Below are positions 24,706-32,865 of a DNA stretch of 64,000 bases, piece by piece. The translations under genes were made by a program, and so were the position numbers. The notes below the pieces were generated by a model. It was not told the DNA's origin. It made no database searches and saw only the letters and a list, made by a program, of their open reading frames with translations. This stretch comes from UBA6398 sp963644855 (GTDB lineage Bacteria > Bacteroidota > Bacteroidia > Bacteroidales > Bacteroidaceae). The first letter of the stretch is position 1. Each line of letters begins with the position of its first letter. Location: positions 5,553 to 69,552 of the forward strand of contig CAVIQL010000012.1 of the NCBI GenBank assembly GCA_963644855.1, written 5' to 3'.

Positions 24706-25860
24706 TTAATTCTCTTTTGTGCTTATCACTCTCACTTTGTCGATACACAATGTGCTGCCTATTGCGCCGCAGAATGCGTCGCCGTTTTTGCTTGACGAGA
24801 ATACTATTGTCAGATTGTATCCCCGGTTTTCGAGGAGTGCTTCATCGATTTCCTCGGAGTAGTTGAAGTTTATTTCAAAAGGCGTCCAAATGCTTGTAGG
24901 TGCTACATACGACATATCGGCTATGGCTACAATTTGCGGACTTGTCTTTACATTGTTGCCATATAGGGTGATGTTGTTGCCTTGTGCGTCGTGGTTGCGG
25001 TAGAGCACGGCATAGATTGCTGCGCTATCGGTAATCTCTGTATGATATTTGCCGGCTTTGTCTTGATATTTCTCGCCGGGGGAATATTGATAGTATCCTG
25101 TAAGTTTTACGGGCTTGCTGTCGTAGGGGATACCGAAGTTTGTTGCTTTCATTGGGTTTATCATTGCAGAATCAACGATAAATGTTCCGAGAAAGAGGTT
25201 TCCTGCGGCGAGTCTTTTGTTCGCCATAATTCCGAAAGGTCCTGTGCTGCTTGTTGTGAGCTTCACTCCGTAGTTTTCATATCCGTTTTCGAGTGGCACA
25301 GTGGGGTATTCGTCGGGTTTTGCTTTGGGCATGCTCAGTTGGAATCCCGAATTTCCGGTAGCCCAATCGTTTGAGAGCGTTCCGTCTTCGGTTTTGCGTT
25401 GCCAAACATAGTAATGCCCGCCGCTTTCGAGCGAATAGTTTTCGAAATCAAGGAATGTGGTGTCGCTCACTGTCTTTGTAACGCGATTGAATGCCACATT
25501 GTAAGTGCGTTTCCAGTGCTTGTCTTCCGAGGTTACGGTATAGGTTATTGCACCGTTGCTGAAATCGTGAACCGAACCGCTTGCGGGCGAAATCACTGCC
25601 CCGGGTGTGAGTTCGAATTCGGGTGCAAGAGATGTGAGGTCGGCGTTTTTGCGAACGTTGAACGTTATAGTGCTGTCGGTAGAGAACACTACGATTGAAG
25701 TATCTGTGTTGTTGAAAAACATTTCCTCGGGATTTGCCACATGAATGTGGGCTTTGACAATGTCGCATTCGGCATTGGGGGCTTCGTCCTTGAAGCAGGA
25801 TGTAAACAGTCCGGCACAAGCTATGCTCATTGCTGCCACTTTCAGTATAAAACGCCTCAT
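24706..25860 (-). CDS. PCMD-domain surface lipoprotein
   Basis: A 384-residue lipoprotein from the start at 25860, with lipobox LFTSC (Cys22). An N-terminal immunoglobulin-like segment (about 30-130: VVFSTDSTITFNVRKNADLT, then TYTVTSEDKHWKRTYNVAF) precedes a PCMD domain (about 140-384), marked by DFENYSLESGGHYYVW, NDWATGNSGF and the closing CIDKVRVIS. The family is called putative carbohydrate metabolism and is usually found beside glycan-use genes. No catalytic residues can be named. An upstream ATG at 25887 is excluded because it lies inside the promoter (-7 element at 25885-25892). It is the first gene of the three-gene surface operon. Confidence 0.78.
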   Translation of the reverse strand: MRRFILKVAAMSIACAGLFTSCFKDEAPNAECDIVKAHIHVANPEEMFFNNTDTSIVVFSTDSTITFNVRKNADLTSLAPEFELTPGAVISPASGSVHDFSNGAITYTVTSEDKHWKRTYNVAFNRVTKTVSDTTFLDFENYSLESGGHYYVWQRKTEDGTLSNDWATGNSGFQLSMPKAKPDEYPTVPLENGYENYGVKLTTSSTGPFGIMANKRLAAGNLFLGTFIVDSAMINPMKATNFGIPYDSKPVKLTGYYQYSPGEKYQDKAGKYHTEITDSAAIYAVLYRNHDAQGNNITLYGNNVKTSPQIVAIADMSYVAPTSIWTPFEINFNYSEEIDEALLENRGYNLTIVFSSSKNGDAFCGAIGSTLCIDKVRVISTKEN

Positions 25861-25884
25861 AAATTTTAGTTTCGGTTTGGTTGG

Positions 25885-25915
25885 CAAAATTACTCCAAAC
25901 TTTTTGAACTACAAA
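25885..25915 (-). promoter_or_regulatory. promoter of PCMD surface operon
   Basis: On the minus strand TTTG (25915-25912), 19 bases, then TAATTTTG (25892-25885). It is a full consensus match and decides the start at 25860. Confidence 0.82.
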
Positions 25916-26080
25916 GAGTTTGCACTTCAAAAAGTTGCTATATTGTGCCAATCATCTCTGATATGTGTAGACTTATTTAGCATTTCGGAAGTTTCTAAAA
26001 CGGCAGCATTTCCCCATTTACGCCATATTGTTGGCGTGGCAATGGTGAGATTTTTATGCTTGTTAAATAGTCAAAAAACG

Positions 26081-26177
26081 GTTTGCGTATATGGTTTTTC
26101 TAATGTCCGATATTTTTTAAAAAAGGTCAGACATTATTTAAAAAAGGTCGGTTATTATTTTTCCAATATCCCATGTC
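26081..26177 (+). repeat. 21-bp phased palindrome array E
   Basis: Units GTTTGCGTATATG (26081), AATGTCCGATATT (26102), AAGGTCAGACATT (26123), AAGGTCGGTTATT (26144) and AATATCCCATGTC (26165) are spaced by GTTTTTCT, TTTTAAAA, ATTTAAAA and ATTTTTCC. The rest of the 423-base gap (25916-26080, 26178-26221) shows no gene. Confidence 0.86.
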
Positions 26178-26221
26178 TTGCGAAGAACATGATTTTCGCG
26201 TTTTGCGTGAGCCGTTTTTAA

Positions 26222-26254
26222 GAAAAAGAGACGGGGCGCATTTTTTGCGCCCCG
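26222..26254 (-). terminator. terminator of cysK
   Basis: CGGGGCGCA and TGCGCCCCG form a 9-bp GC-rich stem around five bases. On the minus strand it is followed by TCTCTTTTTC. Confidence 0.85.
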
Positions 26255-26283
26255 CTATAATATGATCAAAGTTGATATCTTGA

Positions 26284-27231
26284 TTACAAAGGATATTTCT
26301 CAAATGCATAAAGCACGGTAGACAAATATCTTTCGCCCGTATCGGGGAATACCGCAACTATACGCTTGCCTGCGTTTTCGGGCTTCTTGGCAAGTTGTAA
26401 AGCCGCCCAAGCTGCCGCACCTGCGGAAATACCCACGAGCAAACCCTCTTTGAGCGAAAGTTCACGCCCTGTCTTTATAGCATCATCGTCTTTCACACGG
26501 ATAATACCGTCGATGTTTTCGCGGATAAAGTTACCCGGAACGAAATTAGCGCCTATTCCCTGAATTTTGTGAGGACCAGGATTTCCGCCAGACAATACCG
26601 GAGACGTGTCGGGCTCTACTGCAAACGCCTGAACTGCGGGATTGTGTTTCTTAAGCCCAGCTGCAACGCCGCTAATCGTTCCGCCGGTTCCCACACCGCC
26701 TACTACGATATCCACTTTGCCGTCTGTGTCGCGCCAAATCTCTTCTGCGGTTGTTGCTTCGTGTATTGCGCGGTTCGCAGGATTGTTGAATTGTTGCAGA
26801 ATAACGGAGCCAGGAATTTGTTCGTGCAATTCGTTAGCTTTTTCTACCGCACCCTTCATTCCCGTTGCGCCCGGAGTGAGCACGAGTTGCGCACCACGTG
26901 CACGCAAAAGGTTCTTGCGTTCTTCGCTCATGGTTTCGGGCATCGTCAAAATGGCTTTGTATCCTTTTACAATGGCTACCCATGCCAATCCCACGCCGGT
27001 GTTTCCGCTCGTAGGTTCTATAATGGTAGCGCCAGGTTTGAGTTTGCCGCTTTTTTCTGCGTCTTCGATCATCGCAAGTGCAATACGGTCTTTCACACTG
27101 CCACCGGGATTGAAATATTCCAGTTTGGCAATTACTTCTGCCTTGACCTCGGGATCTTTTGTAAGTTCGTTGATGCGAACAAGCGGCGTGTTGCCGATAA
27201 GCTCTGTGAGCTTCTGATGAATTTTAGCCAT
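26284..27231 (-). CDS. cysK: cysteine synthase A (O-acetylserine sulfhydrylase)
   Basis: A 315-residue PLP enzyme that replaces the acetyl group of O-acetylserine with sulfide to make cysteine. IGNTPLVRI opens the fold, NPGGSVKDRIA carries the PLP lysine (Lys47), EPTSGNTGVGLAWVA (from about 68) is the substrate loop, and VGGVGTGGTISGVAAGLK (about 178-195) is the phosphate-binding GTGGT loop. The length and motifs are those of CysK rather than CysM. It is a single-gene transcript with its own terminator and a minus-strand TAACTTTG 46 bases upstream of the start. No other sulfur-assimilation genes lie nearby. Confidence 0.96.
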   Translation of the reverse strand: MAKIHQKLTELIGNTPLVRINELTKDPEVKAEVIAKLEYFNPGGSVKDRIALAMIEDAEKSGKLKPGATIIEPTSGNTGVGLAWVAIVKGYKAILTMPETMSEERKNLLRARGAQLVLTPGATGMKGAVEKANELHEQIPGSVILQQFNNPANRAIHEATTAEEIWRDTDGKVDIVVGGVGTGGTISGVAAGLKKHNPAVQAFAVEPDTSPVLSGGNPGPHKIQGIGANFVPGNFIRENIDGIIRVKDDDAIKTGRELSLKEGLLVGISAGAAAWAALQLAKKPENAGKRIVAVFPDTGERYLSTVLYAFEKYPL

Positions 27232-27277
27232 AGTTTTTGACTTTTAAATCGTTATTGTTTTTTCTTTTTCGTTGATG

Positions 27278-27285
27278 CAAAGTTA
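27278..27285 (-). promoter_or_regulatory. -7 element of cysK
   Basis: TAACTTTG on the minus strand matches TAnnTTTG. The -33 element is not obvious. Confidence 0.5.
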
Positions 27286-27423
27286 GAAACTATATTCGCG
27301 CCGCGTGTTATGCTTTTTGCTGAATTTTCTATAAAACAATGTTCTTTGTAGAAACATTTTCGGTTTTCGGGATTTCTACTTCAATTTTGCGTAATGCTAC
27401 ACAAAACTGCGAGCAAAAAGCAA

Positions 27424-27463
27424 AATAAAAGCCGCAACAGATAGCGTTTTTTCGTTGCGGCTT
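27424..27463 (-). terminator. terminator of TonB-receptor operon
   Basis: AAGCCGCAAC and GTTGCGGCTT pair as a 10-bp stem. On the minus strand TTTATTTTG follows. It lies 29 bases beyond the receptor stop codon. Confidence 0.87.
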
Positions 27464-27491
27464 CTTGGAGTTATGTAAAGTAATCTTATGG

Positions 27492-30041
27492 TCAGAGTCT
27501 GCGCTTTTCGGCGTTTCCTGCGCCCGTTCCCTTGTAATGACTCTTGGTTGTATTGAAATTATAGGTGAGCGTAAGGCTAATGTTCCGTGTATGGTTGTAG
27601 CAATTCTTGGTTACTGTTGTTCTGTTGCCGTATTCTGTCCACCTGGTCTTTGTTCCTTTTAGAATATCATTGGCTTTAAGATTGACCATAAGCGCATCGT
27701 GAAACAACACGCAGGTATATCCCAAATTCAAAGCCGAACTTTGGCGTACATGTAAAAGAGATACGTCAGCAGGTATATCGTATGAATAGTCGAGAGTAAA
27801 GAAGTTTTTCTTCGTAATAAGTAACTTGTTGTTCAAGTTGAAATATATTCCGGCGCGTTGCAGGTTTTCGTTCACACCATATTTCTTGTAAGTTGCAAAA
27901 GGTTTGTCAAATTCTACACCCCAAGAGGGCTGCCAAAATCCAAACTTGGGCGAAATTTGAACAGAAGCGTATACGTATTGACTTTTGTCGAAGTTTTTGA
28001 TATAATTGTAAATGATTTCTTCATTATATATAGTCAATAGAGATGCCATTGGCTTTTCGTAGTAATCATATCCCATGCTGAAATTAATCCACTTGTAAAC
28101 GGCGTTGAATTCTACGTTGTGATCAATCGTAGGGCGCAGGTAGGGGTTCCCAAACTCGTAAAGAAAACGCCCATCATACTGCACATTGTTGCGCAAAGCA
28201 TTGTAGCTGGGGCGCTTTGTCTTTTTTGTGTAGCCCAAGCTCAGGTTCCAATCGCCTTTGGTCCATTCTGCGGAAAGATTAGGATAGAGATCGTTGTATT
28301 TGCGGCTCGGTTCTTTTTCTTTCACTCCGTTGGTGCGGTAATCTGTGCCCACGTGTTCGTAGCGAAGTCCGGCATCAAAAGTCCAGTTCCCAATGCCGAT
28401 ATTATATTCTGCGAACGGCGCAATATTAGTCTCCTTTAAATCGCTTTTACTTGAGGGTATCAGATTTTCGGGATTGGTGTATGTGCTATGAGTATTGGTC
28501 AACGTAGCTTCTGCGCCCGTGCTAATTGTTCCTTTGCCTATTGGATAGCTGAGCACAACCTTTCCTGCCGTCATATTGGTGTGGTTTGAGTTGTTGGTGT
28601 GTACATCTCGGTCTTCGTAGGTCTCGGATCTTTCTTCGTGAAAGTCGTTCCTTCTTGTTTTGCGCCACATATAAGTTGCATTTGCATTGATGTCGAGTTT
28701 CCCAGCTTTGCCAATGTAATAAGCATTTGCCTCGTGTATGGGACCAGTGCCGTTTTTTATACGAAGGTTATTGTTTATCGTCCCGGTGAAATCGCTGTTG
28801 TGGTAGATTTTCATGGATGTGTTTTTGCTGTAACCTCTTCCGTGCAGACTGTTACGGAGAGAATAGTATGCGCCAAAGGAATGGTTGGAGTTTATGTCGT
28901 AGTTGAAACCTATTTTCTCGTTCAAGAACGAACCTTTGTAAATTGTTGTGAGGTCGTGGTCTATAAATGTTTTGTTGCTGTTGATATTTAGATTGTATTT
29001 AAGATTATTATCTTCGTAGTGAACGATTTTGTCAACGTATAAGGTGTTGAATATTTCAAGCCCGTTCTTTCTATATTTTGTGTCGATTTGTCCATATCCG
29101 TTCCAGGAGGGATTTAATTTTGAATTGGCGTCTACACGTGCTGAGAATCCTTCACCTTTTGTGGGCTTGGTGTTGATTTTGATCACCGACTTTGCCTCGG
29201 CGTTGTATTTTGCTCCCGGCGCGGTAATAACGTCTACGCTTTTGATGTCGGTAGATTTGAGTTGGGTGAGCTCTTGGTTGTCTCTTACAAGGCGGTTGTT
29301 GATATAAACTTCTGGAGTCCCTTTCCCGAACACACTCACTTCGCCTTTGGTGTCTACCTTTACCCTTGGAAGTTCTCCGAGTACGTCGCTTGCCGTTCCC
29401 GAGAGGCTGAGCAGCGAGTTTTCTACGTTTATGTTCACTCCGCCGGGTGTCATCTTGTATTTCGGAGCCGATGCTTTCACCACCACACCGTTTATCGTGT
29501 AGCTTTTGGGCTGCATTGTTACGTTGCCAACCTTTTCCACGGGAGTGGCAATGCTTTTTGACTGGTAGCCGACGCATGTAAATTTAGCCACTACCTCTTT
29601 TGCGGTGCACGGTATCACGAAGTCGCCGTTTTCGTTGCTCACACCGCCCGTAATAAATGCGGAATCCTCGGGATTGAGAAGTTGAATATTGGCATAGACA
29701 ACGGGGTTGCCTTTTTCGTCAACGATATGTCCGGCGAATTTGCGGTTTGCCTTGTTCACACACTCCACTGTTATCAAACTGTCGCCCACTGTAACTTTCA
29801 TGGGGTAGTATCCCACCACTTCGTTCACGGCTTCGGGTATGGTTTTGTTGCTTATGGTTTTTGTGATGGTGTAGTCTTCGAGTTCGTTAAAGATAAAACT
29901 TATTCGGTAAGCCTGTGTTGCGTGGTCAAGGTCTATAAGAACGTTGGCCATGGAGCATTCCTTGTAGTCGCGAGATATACGTTGTGCCCCCACTGCCTGC
30001 ACTGCGGCAAGCAGCAATATTATATAGAAAATTCTTTTCAT
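27492..30041 (-). CDS. TonB-dependent outer-membrane receptor with STN domain
   Basis: An 849-residue outer-membrane protein with a signal peptide (about residue 19, VGA/Q). Order: an STN-like secretin/TonB N-terminal domain (about 20-95), a carboxypeptidase-regulatory beta-sandwich (KFAGHIVDEKGNPVVYANIQL, about 102-175), a plug (about 185-300, with GELPRVKVDTKGEVSVFGKGTP split over two strands) and a large OMP_b-brl_3 barrel (about 320-849). The STN domain normally contacts a FecR anti-sigma factor across the periplasm, and such a gene lies 8 bases upstream, after an ECF sigma gene. No SusD-like partner is present, so this is more like a signalling receptor for an iron complex, peptide or small ligand than a SusC. 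The ligand is unknown. Confidence 0.85.
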   Translation of the reverse strand: MKRIFYIILLLAAVQAVGAQRISRDYKECSMANVLIDLDHATQAYRISFIFNELEDYTITKTISNKTIPEAVNEVVGYYPMKVTVGDSLITVECVNKANRKFAGHIVDEKGNPVVYANIQLLNPEDSAFITGGVSNENGDFVIPCTAKEVVAKFTCVGYQSKSIATPVEKVGNVTMQPKSYTINGVVVKASAPKYKMTPGGVNINVENSLLSLSGTASDVLGELPRVKVDTKGEVSVFGKGTPEVYINNRLVRDNQELTQLKSTDIKSVDVITAPGAKYNAEAKSVIKINTKPTKGEGFSARVDANSKLNPSWNGYGQIDTKYRKNGLEIFNTLYVDKIVHYEDNNLKYNLNINSNKTFIDHDLTTIYKGSFLNEKIGFNYDINSNHSFGAYYSLRNSLHGRGYSKNTSMKIYHNSDFTGTINNNLRIKNGTGPIHEANAYYIGKAGKLDINANATYMWRKTRRNDFHEERSETYEDRDVHTNNSNHTNMTAGKVVLSYPIGKGTISTGAEATLTNTHSTYTNPENLIPSSKSDLKETNIAPFAEYNIGIGNWTFDAGLRYEHVGTDYRTNGVKEKEPSRKYNDLYPNLSAEWTKGDWNLSLGYTKKTKRPSYNALRNNVQYDGRFLYEFGNPYLRPTIDHNVEFNAVYKWINFSMGYDYYEKPMASLLTIYNEEIIYNYIKNFDKSQYVYASVQISPKFGFWQPSWGVEFDKPFATYKKYGVNENLQRAGIYFNLNNKLLITKKNFFTLDYSYDIPADVSLLHVRQSSALNLGYTCVLFHDALMVNLKANDILKGTKTRWTEYGNRTTVTKNCYNHTRNISLTLTYNFNTTKSHYKGTGAGNAEKRRL

Positions 30042-30049
30042 AGTTTGCG

Positions 30050-30700
30050 CTACTCTGCCGTGAGAGTGTTGTCTTTGAGTGAGAGATTTACGTTTTCAAA
30101 TTGGTTCAATTCGTTCACAATCTTGTTTATTCCCTTGCGGCTGTCAAAGTCGTAGTAAATGCGAAGGTCTTTGATAGAAGCGTTGTTGAACACCACTTTA
30201 ATATTGTAGTATTCCGCAATTTGGGGAAGCATCTTGCCGAGAGTGATATTGATAAACGTCTTTTTCATTACAGGTTTCGCCACAGCAGCAACCTTTGTTG
30301 TGTCGGCAGGTAGTGTTTTAGGTGCAGAAACATCGGTATGAGCAACGTTTTGGGTGCTTACAGAAGTGCTGCGTATAGTTTTTATATAATGATATGCCGC
30401 AAACGACACTCCGCTAAGCATTACCACTCCGGCAAATACGGCAGCAATCCTCATCATGCCGCGACGGCTGAGTGTGAAGCGCGGTTTCCGTGGCACGAGG
30501 TCGCTATGGGCGGCAGCAAACTTGCGCCATTCCTCGTTGACATCGATTGTTGAAATTTCCATGTCCATTGCAGCAGCAGTTTCCGCCATTGTGTTATAAA
30601 GTTTGCGGCTTTCTTCGTCGCTGAGCACACTTTTAATTTCCTCGTCGCTATAACGTTCGGGGTGTTCTATGAAATCCAGAATTTTTTCAGTCTTTTCCAT
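30050..30700 (-). CDS. FecR-like anti-sigma factor
   Basis: A 216-residue membrane-anchored regulator. Residues 1-80 are cytoplasmic and acidic, a sigma-binding arm. A single membrane helix lies at about 83-105 (IAAVFAGVVMLSGVSFAAY). The periplasmic part ends in a domain starting KTFINITLGKMLPQIAEYYNIKVVF, close to the FecR C-terminal (DUF4974/STN-like) fold that contacts a TonB receptor. The central FecR jelly roll is missing or very short, so this is a reduced member. The frame is open back to 30862, but that would overlap the sigma gene by over 150 bases. The ATG at 30700 lies 5 bases after the sigma stop and is chosen. Confidence 0.8.
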   Translation of the reverse strand: MEKTEKILDFIEHPERYSDEEIKSVLSDEESRKLYNTMAETAAAMDMEISTIDVNEEWRKFAAAHSDLVPRKPRFTLSRRGMMRIAAVFAGVVMLSGVSFAAYHYIKTIRSTSVSTQNVAHTDVSAPKTLPADTTKVAAVAKPVMKKTFINITLGKMLPQIAEYYNIKVVFNNASIKDLRIYYDFDSRKGINKIVNELNQFENVNLSLKDNTLTAE

Positions 30701-30705
30701 TTTGT

Positions 30706-31188
30706 TCAAGGGTTGAAATGTTGTTTGAGATTTTTGATTCCTTTCGCGAGATGCTTGTAAACCGCAGCCTCGCTTATACCCAGAGTTAAGGCAATGTCTT
30801 TGTAGGTCATTTTTTTGCGGTAGCGCATGTTGATTATGCGCCCTGTTTGCGGAGTGAGACACTCTCTAATGAAAGTCAACACCGATTCCAACTTGTCGGT
30901 AAGCCTTTCAATAGGCTCGTCATCGTTTTCGGTTTCCACAATCATCAGTTTCTCCACCTTTTCCTCCACTTTCATGTGGTTGAGAACGTTCATGCAGCGA
31001 TTTCTCACGCATATCAGCAAAAAACTCTCCTCTGTTTCGGGCAGCACAACCAACTTTCCGCTGGCAATGTCAACAAAAACATCGCTCACAACATCTTTTG
31101 CAGCGTCGTCATCGCGAAGAAGTGCCTTGGCCAACAGGTACATCTTTTTGTAGTTGCGCTTGAAGATATGTTCTGTCTGTTCTTGCAT
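30706..31188 (-). CDS. ECF-family RNA polymerase sigma factor
   Basis: A 160-residue sigma-70 family protein of the FecI-like group. Region 2 is at about 10-75 (YKKMYLLAKALLRDDDAAKDVVSDVFVDI) and region 4 at about 100-155, with the helix-turn-helix MTYKDIALTLGISEAAVYKHLAKGI. It would direct polymerase to its own operon when the receptor signals through the FecR-like protein. The open frame extends to 31299, but the ATG at 31188 gives the normal ECF length, and a minus-strand TACTTTCG at 31262-31269 resembles a promoter. Sigma, anti-sigma and receptor are contiguous with gaps of 5 and 8 bases. Confidence 0.88.
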   Translation of the reverse strand: MQEQTEHIFKRNYKKMYLLAKALLRDDDAAKDVVSDVFVDIASGKLVVLPETEESFLLICVRNRCMNVLNHMKVEEKVEKLMIVETENDDEPIERLTDKLESVLTFIRECLTPQTGRIINMRYRKKMTYKDIALTLGISEAAVYKHLAKGIKNLKQHFNP

Positions 31189-31381
31189 CGTTTTTGTTTG
31201 CTGTTCATACGTAATACAAGCAGGAAGAGAAATTCCCAACCCCCGAACTGAAACTTTTTTGCGAAAGTAGCGAGAAATAACGGTTCGCCGAAACGGCAAC
31301 CCCCATTTTCAGCCCTTCAACAAGCCATTTTGTGCAAAAAACAATAGCTCTGATTTTCAAAACATTGCGTAAGCCCTAAAT

Positions 31382-31457
31382 AATGTCAGACATTATTTAA
31401 AAAAGGTCCGATATTATTTAAAAAAGATCCGACATTATTTTTACAATATCCCATGTT
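31382..31457 (+). repeat. 21-bp phased palindrome array F
   Basis: Units AATGTCAGACATT (31382), AAGGTCCGATATT (31403), AAGATCCGACATT (31424) and AATATCCCATGTT (31445) are separated by ATTTAAAA, ATTTAAAA and ATTTTTAC. The 454-base divergent gap between the sigma gene and the tRNA holds no gene. Outside the array and the tRNA promoter, nothing is seen. Confidence 0.87.
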
Positions 31458-31577
31458 GTTTTTTTTACCGCCCCAAAAACAAATTTCCACACCCAACCAG
31501 ATACATATTATATAAGGTAGCCAAAAGCCCAAAACCACCCTTGTTGAAACAATCACAGAAATTTTTTTCGCATTAAA

Positions 31578-31609
31578 TTTGCACGGTTCACATAAAAAAC
31601 GTAATTTTG
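31578..31609 (+). promoter_or_regulatory. promoter of second tRNA gene
   Basis: TTTG (31578-31581), 20 bases, TAATTTTG (31602-31609). It lies 33 bases before the tRNA. Confidence 0.8.
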
Positions 31610-31642
31610 CACCGCTTAATAGGAGTTCGCTCCGAGAAAGCC

Positions 31643-31716
31643 GGACTTGTAGCTCAGTTGGTTAGAGCAACAGACTCATAATCTGGAGGTCATAGGTTCA
31701 AGCCCTATCTGGTCCA
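31643..31716 (+). tRNA. tRNA with CAT anticodon (Met or Ile2)
   Basis: A 74-base cloverleaf. Acceptor GGACTTG/CTGGTCC (one T-T mismatch), D stem GCTC/GAGC, anticodon loop CTCATAA with CAT, T stem ATAGG/CCTAT, discriminator A. CCA is not encoded. It lacks the initiator G-C triplet. With the tRNA at 9011 the window holds two CAT tRNAs of clearly different sequence. One may be the tRNA-Ile that is modified by lysidine synthase. Confidence 0.93.
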
Positions 31717-31717
31717 C

Positions 31718-31753
31718 AAAAAAAGCAGTTACGAACATCGTAGCTGCTTTTTT
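31718..31753 (+). terminator. terminator after tRNA
   Basis: AAAAAAGCAGTTACG pairs with CGTAGCTGCTTTTTT (one T-G pair) around AACAT, ending in Ts. Confidence 0.88.
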
Positions 31754-31927
31754 GTTTTGTGCTATAGCGTGGAAAGATAAAATCAACTGGTAGTTAATGT
31801 AAAAGAGACTGTATCCGTATTTTTTATTTCCGACGCAAAAAGCAAAAGATTCGGTCTGATCTTGTTTGTTTTTGGAACAGAAGAAAAGAAAAACGTTGTA
31901 AAAAAGGGATAAACGCGTGTAGTTTCG

Positions 31928-31935
31928 TATATTTG
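31928..31935 (+). promoter_or_regulatory. -7 element before methyltransferase gene
   Basis: TATATTTG, 19 bases before the start codon. No -33 element at normal spacing. The 31754-31927 stretch shows nothing else. Confidence 0.5.
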
Positions 31936-31954
31936 CACGAAATTAGCGCTTAGA

Positions 31955-32854
31955 ATGGACAGACAATATATATCGCGGTGTCCGGCATGCGGTTCGGAGC
32001 ATGTGGCAAAGAAGTTTACGGCTGTTGACTTTACGGCTACGGGCGAAGAATTTGATGTGTTTGGATGTGATGCCTGCGGAATGCGTTTTACGCAAAATGC
32101 ACCCATAGAACAGGAAGCGGGTAAGTATTATCATTCACCCGACTATATATCACATTCGGATACGCGCAAGGGAATTGTAAATAGAATATATCATCATGTG
32201 CGCAGTTTGATGTTGCATCGCAAAGCAAACCTTGTTATGGAAGTCGTGGGCAGTCGTGAGGGAAAACTTCTCGATATAGGTGCCGGCACGGGCTATTTTG
32301 CCAACGAGATGAAGAACAGTGGTTTTTATGTGAACGCAGTGGAGATCGATGCCGGGGCAAGACAATTTGCCGCAGAGCATTTTGGTATTTCTGAAGAGGA
32401 TATTTCGGCTCTCGATAAATTCCCCGCCGAAAACTTTGATGCGATTACAATGTGGCACGTGATGGAGCACGTATATAAATTGTCGGAGGAGTGGCAGAAA
32501 CTACACCGTCTGCTCAAAAACAACGGACGACTCATTATTGCGGTGCCCAATTGTGGAAGCGCAGATGCAAAACATTATCGCGAGAAATGGGCTGCCTATG
32601 ATGTGCCGCGCCATCTTTGGCATTTCAATCCCCATACAATGCGTCTTGTAGCGCAGCAACATGGTTTTAAATTGGTTGACATGCGTCCGATGCCGTTTGA
32701 CGGATTCTACATTTCCATGCTTTCGGAAAAAAATAAAGGCTCAAGACATCCTTTTATCAAAGGACTTTATCAAGGGCTCAGAGCTTGGACAAAGGCTTCG
32801 TACAACAAGAAAAAAAGCAGTTCGATAATATATATATTTGAAAAGTTGTCGTAA
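31955..32854 (+). CDS. class I SAM-dependent methyltransferase with N-terminal zinc ribbon
   Basis: A 299-residue protein. An N-terminal zinc ribbon is formed by CPACG (9-13) and CDACG (38-42). The Rossmann methyltransferase fold has KLLDIGAGTGYFANEM (motif I, from about 103), VEIDAGARQFA (acidic loop), FDAITMWHVMEHV (motif IV, from about 159) and RLIIAVPNCGSADA. This is the ubiE/Coq3-like layout common in Bacteroidetes genes of unknown substrate, often in envelope sugar or lipid pathways. It is 11 bases upstream of ftsX and likely heads the ftsX-to-folK transcript. The substrate cannot be assigned. Confidence 0.85.
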   Translation: MDRQYISRCPACGSEHVAKKFTAVDFTATGEEFDVFGCDACGMRFTQNAPIEQEAGKYYHSPDYISHSDTRKGIVNRIYHHVRSLMLHRKANLVMEVVGSREGKLLDIGAGTGYFANEMKNSGFYVNAVEIDAGARQFAAEHFGISEEDISALDKFPAENFDAITMWHVMEHVYKLSEEWQKLHRLLKNNGRLIIAVPNCGSADAKHYREKWAAYDVPRHLWHFNPHTMRLVAQQHGFKLVDMRPMPFDGFYISMLSEKNKGSRHPFIKGLYQGLRAWTKASYNKKKSSSIIYIFEKLS

Positions 32855-32865
32855 TACCCGAAGTT

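Noticed and set aside
25745..26221. Plus-strand frame whose end reads as heptapeptide repeats
   Set aside because: It runs antisense through the PCMD lipoprotein start and then through array E. The repeats come from the 21-bp DNA period.
27348..27380. GTAGAAA/TTTCTAC inverted repeat upstream of cysK
   Set aside because: A 7-bp A/T-rich stem with a long loop is easily expected by chance. No supporting context.
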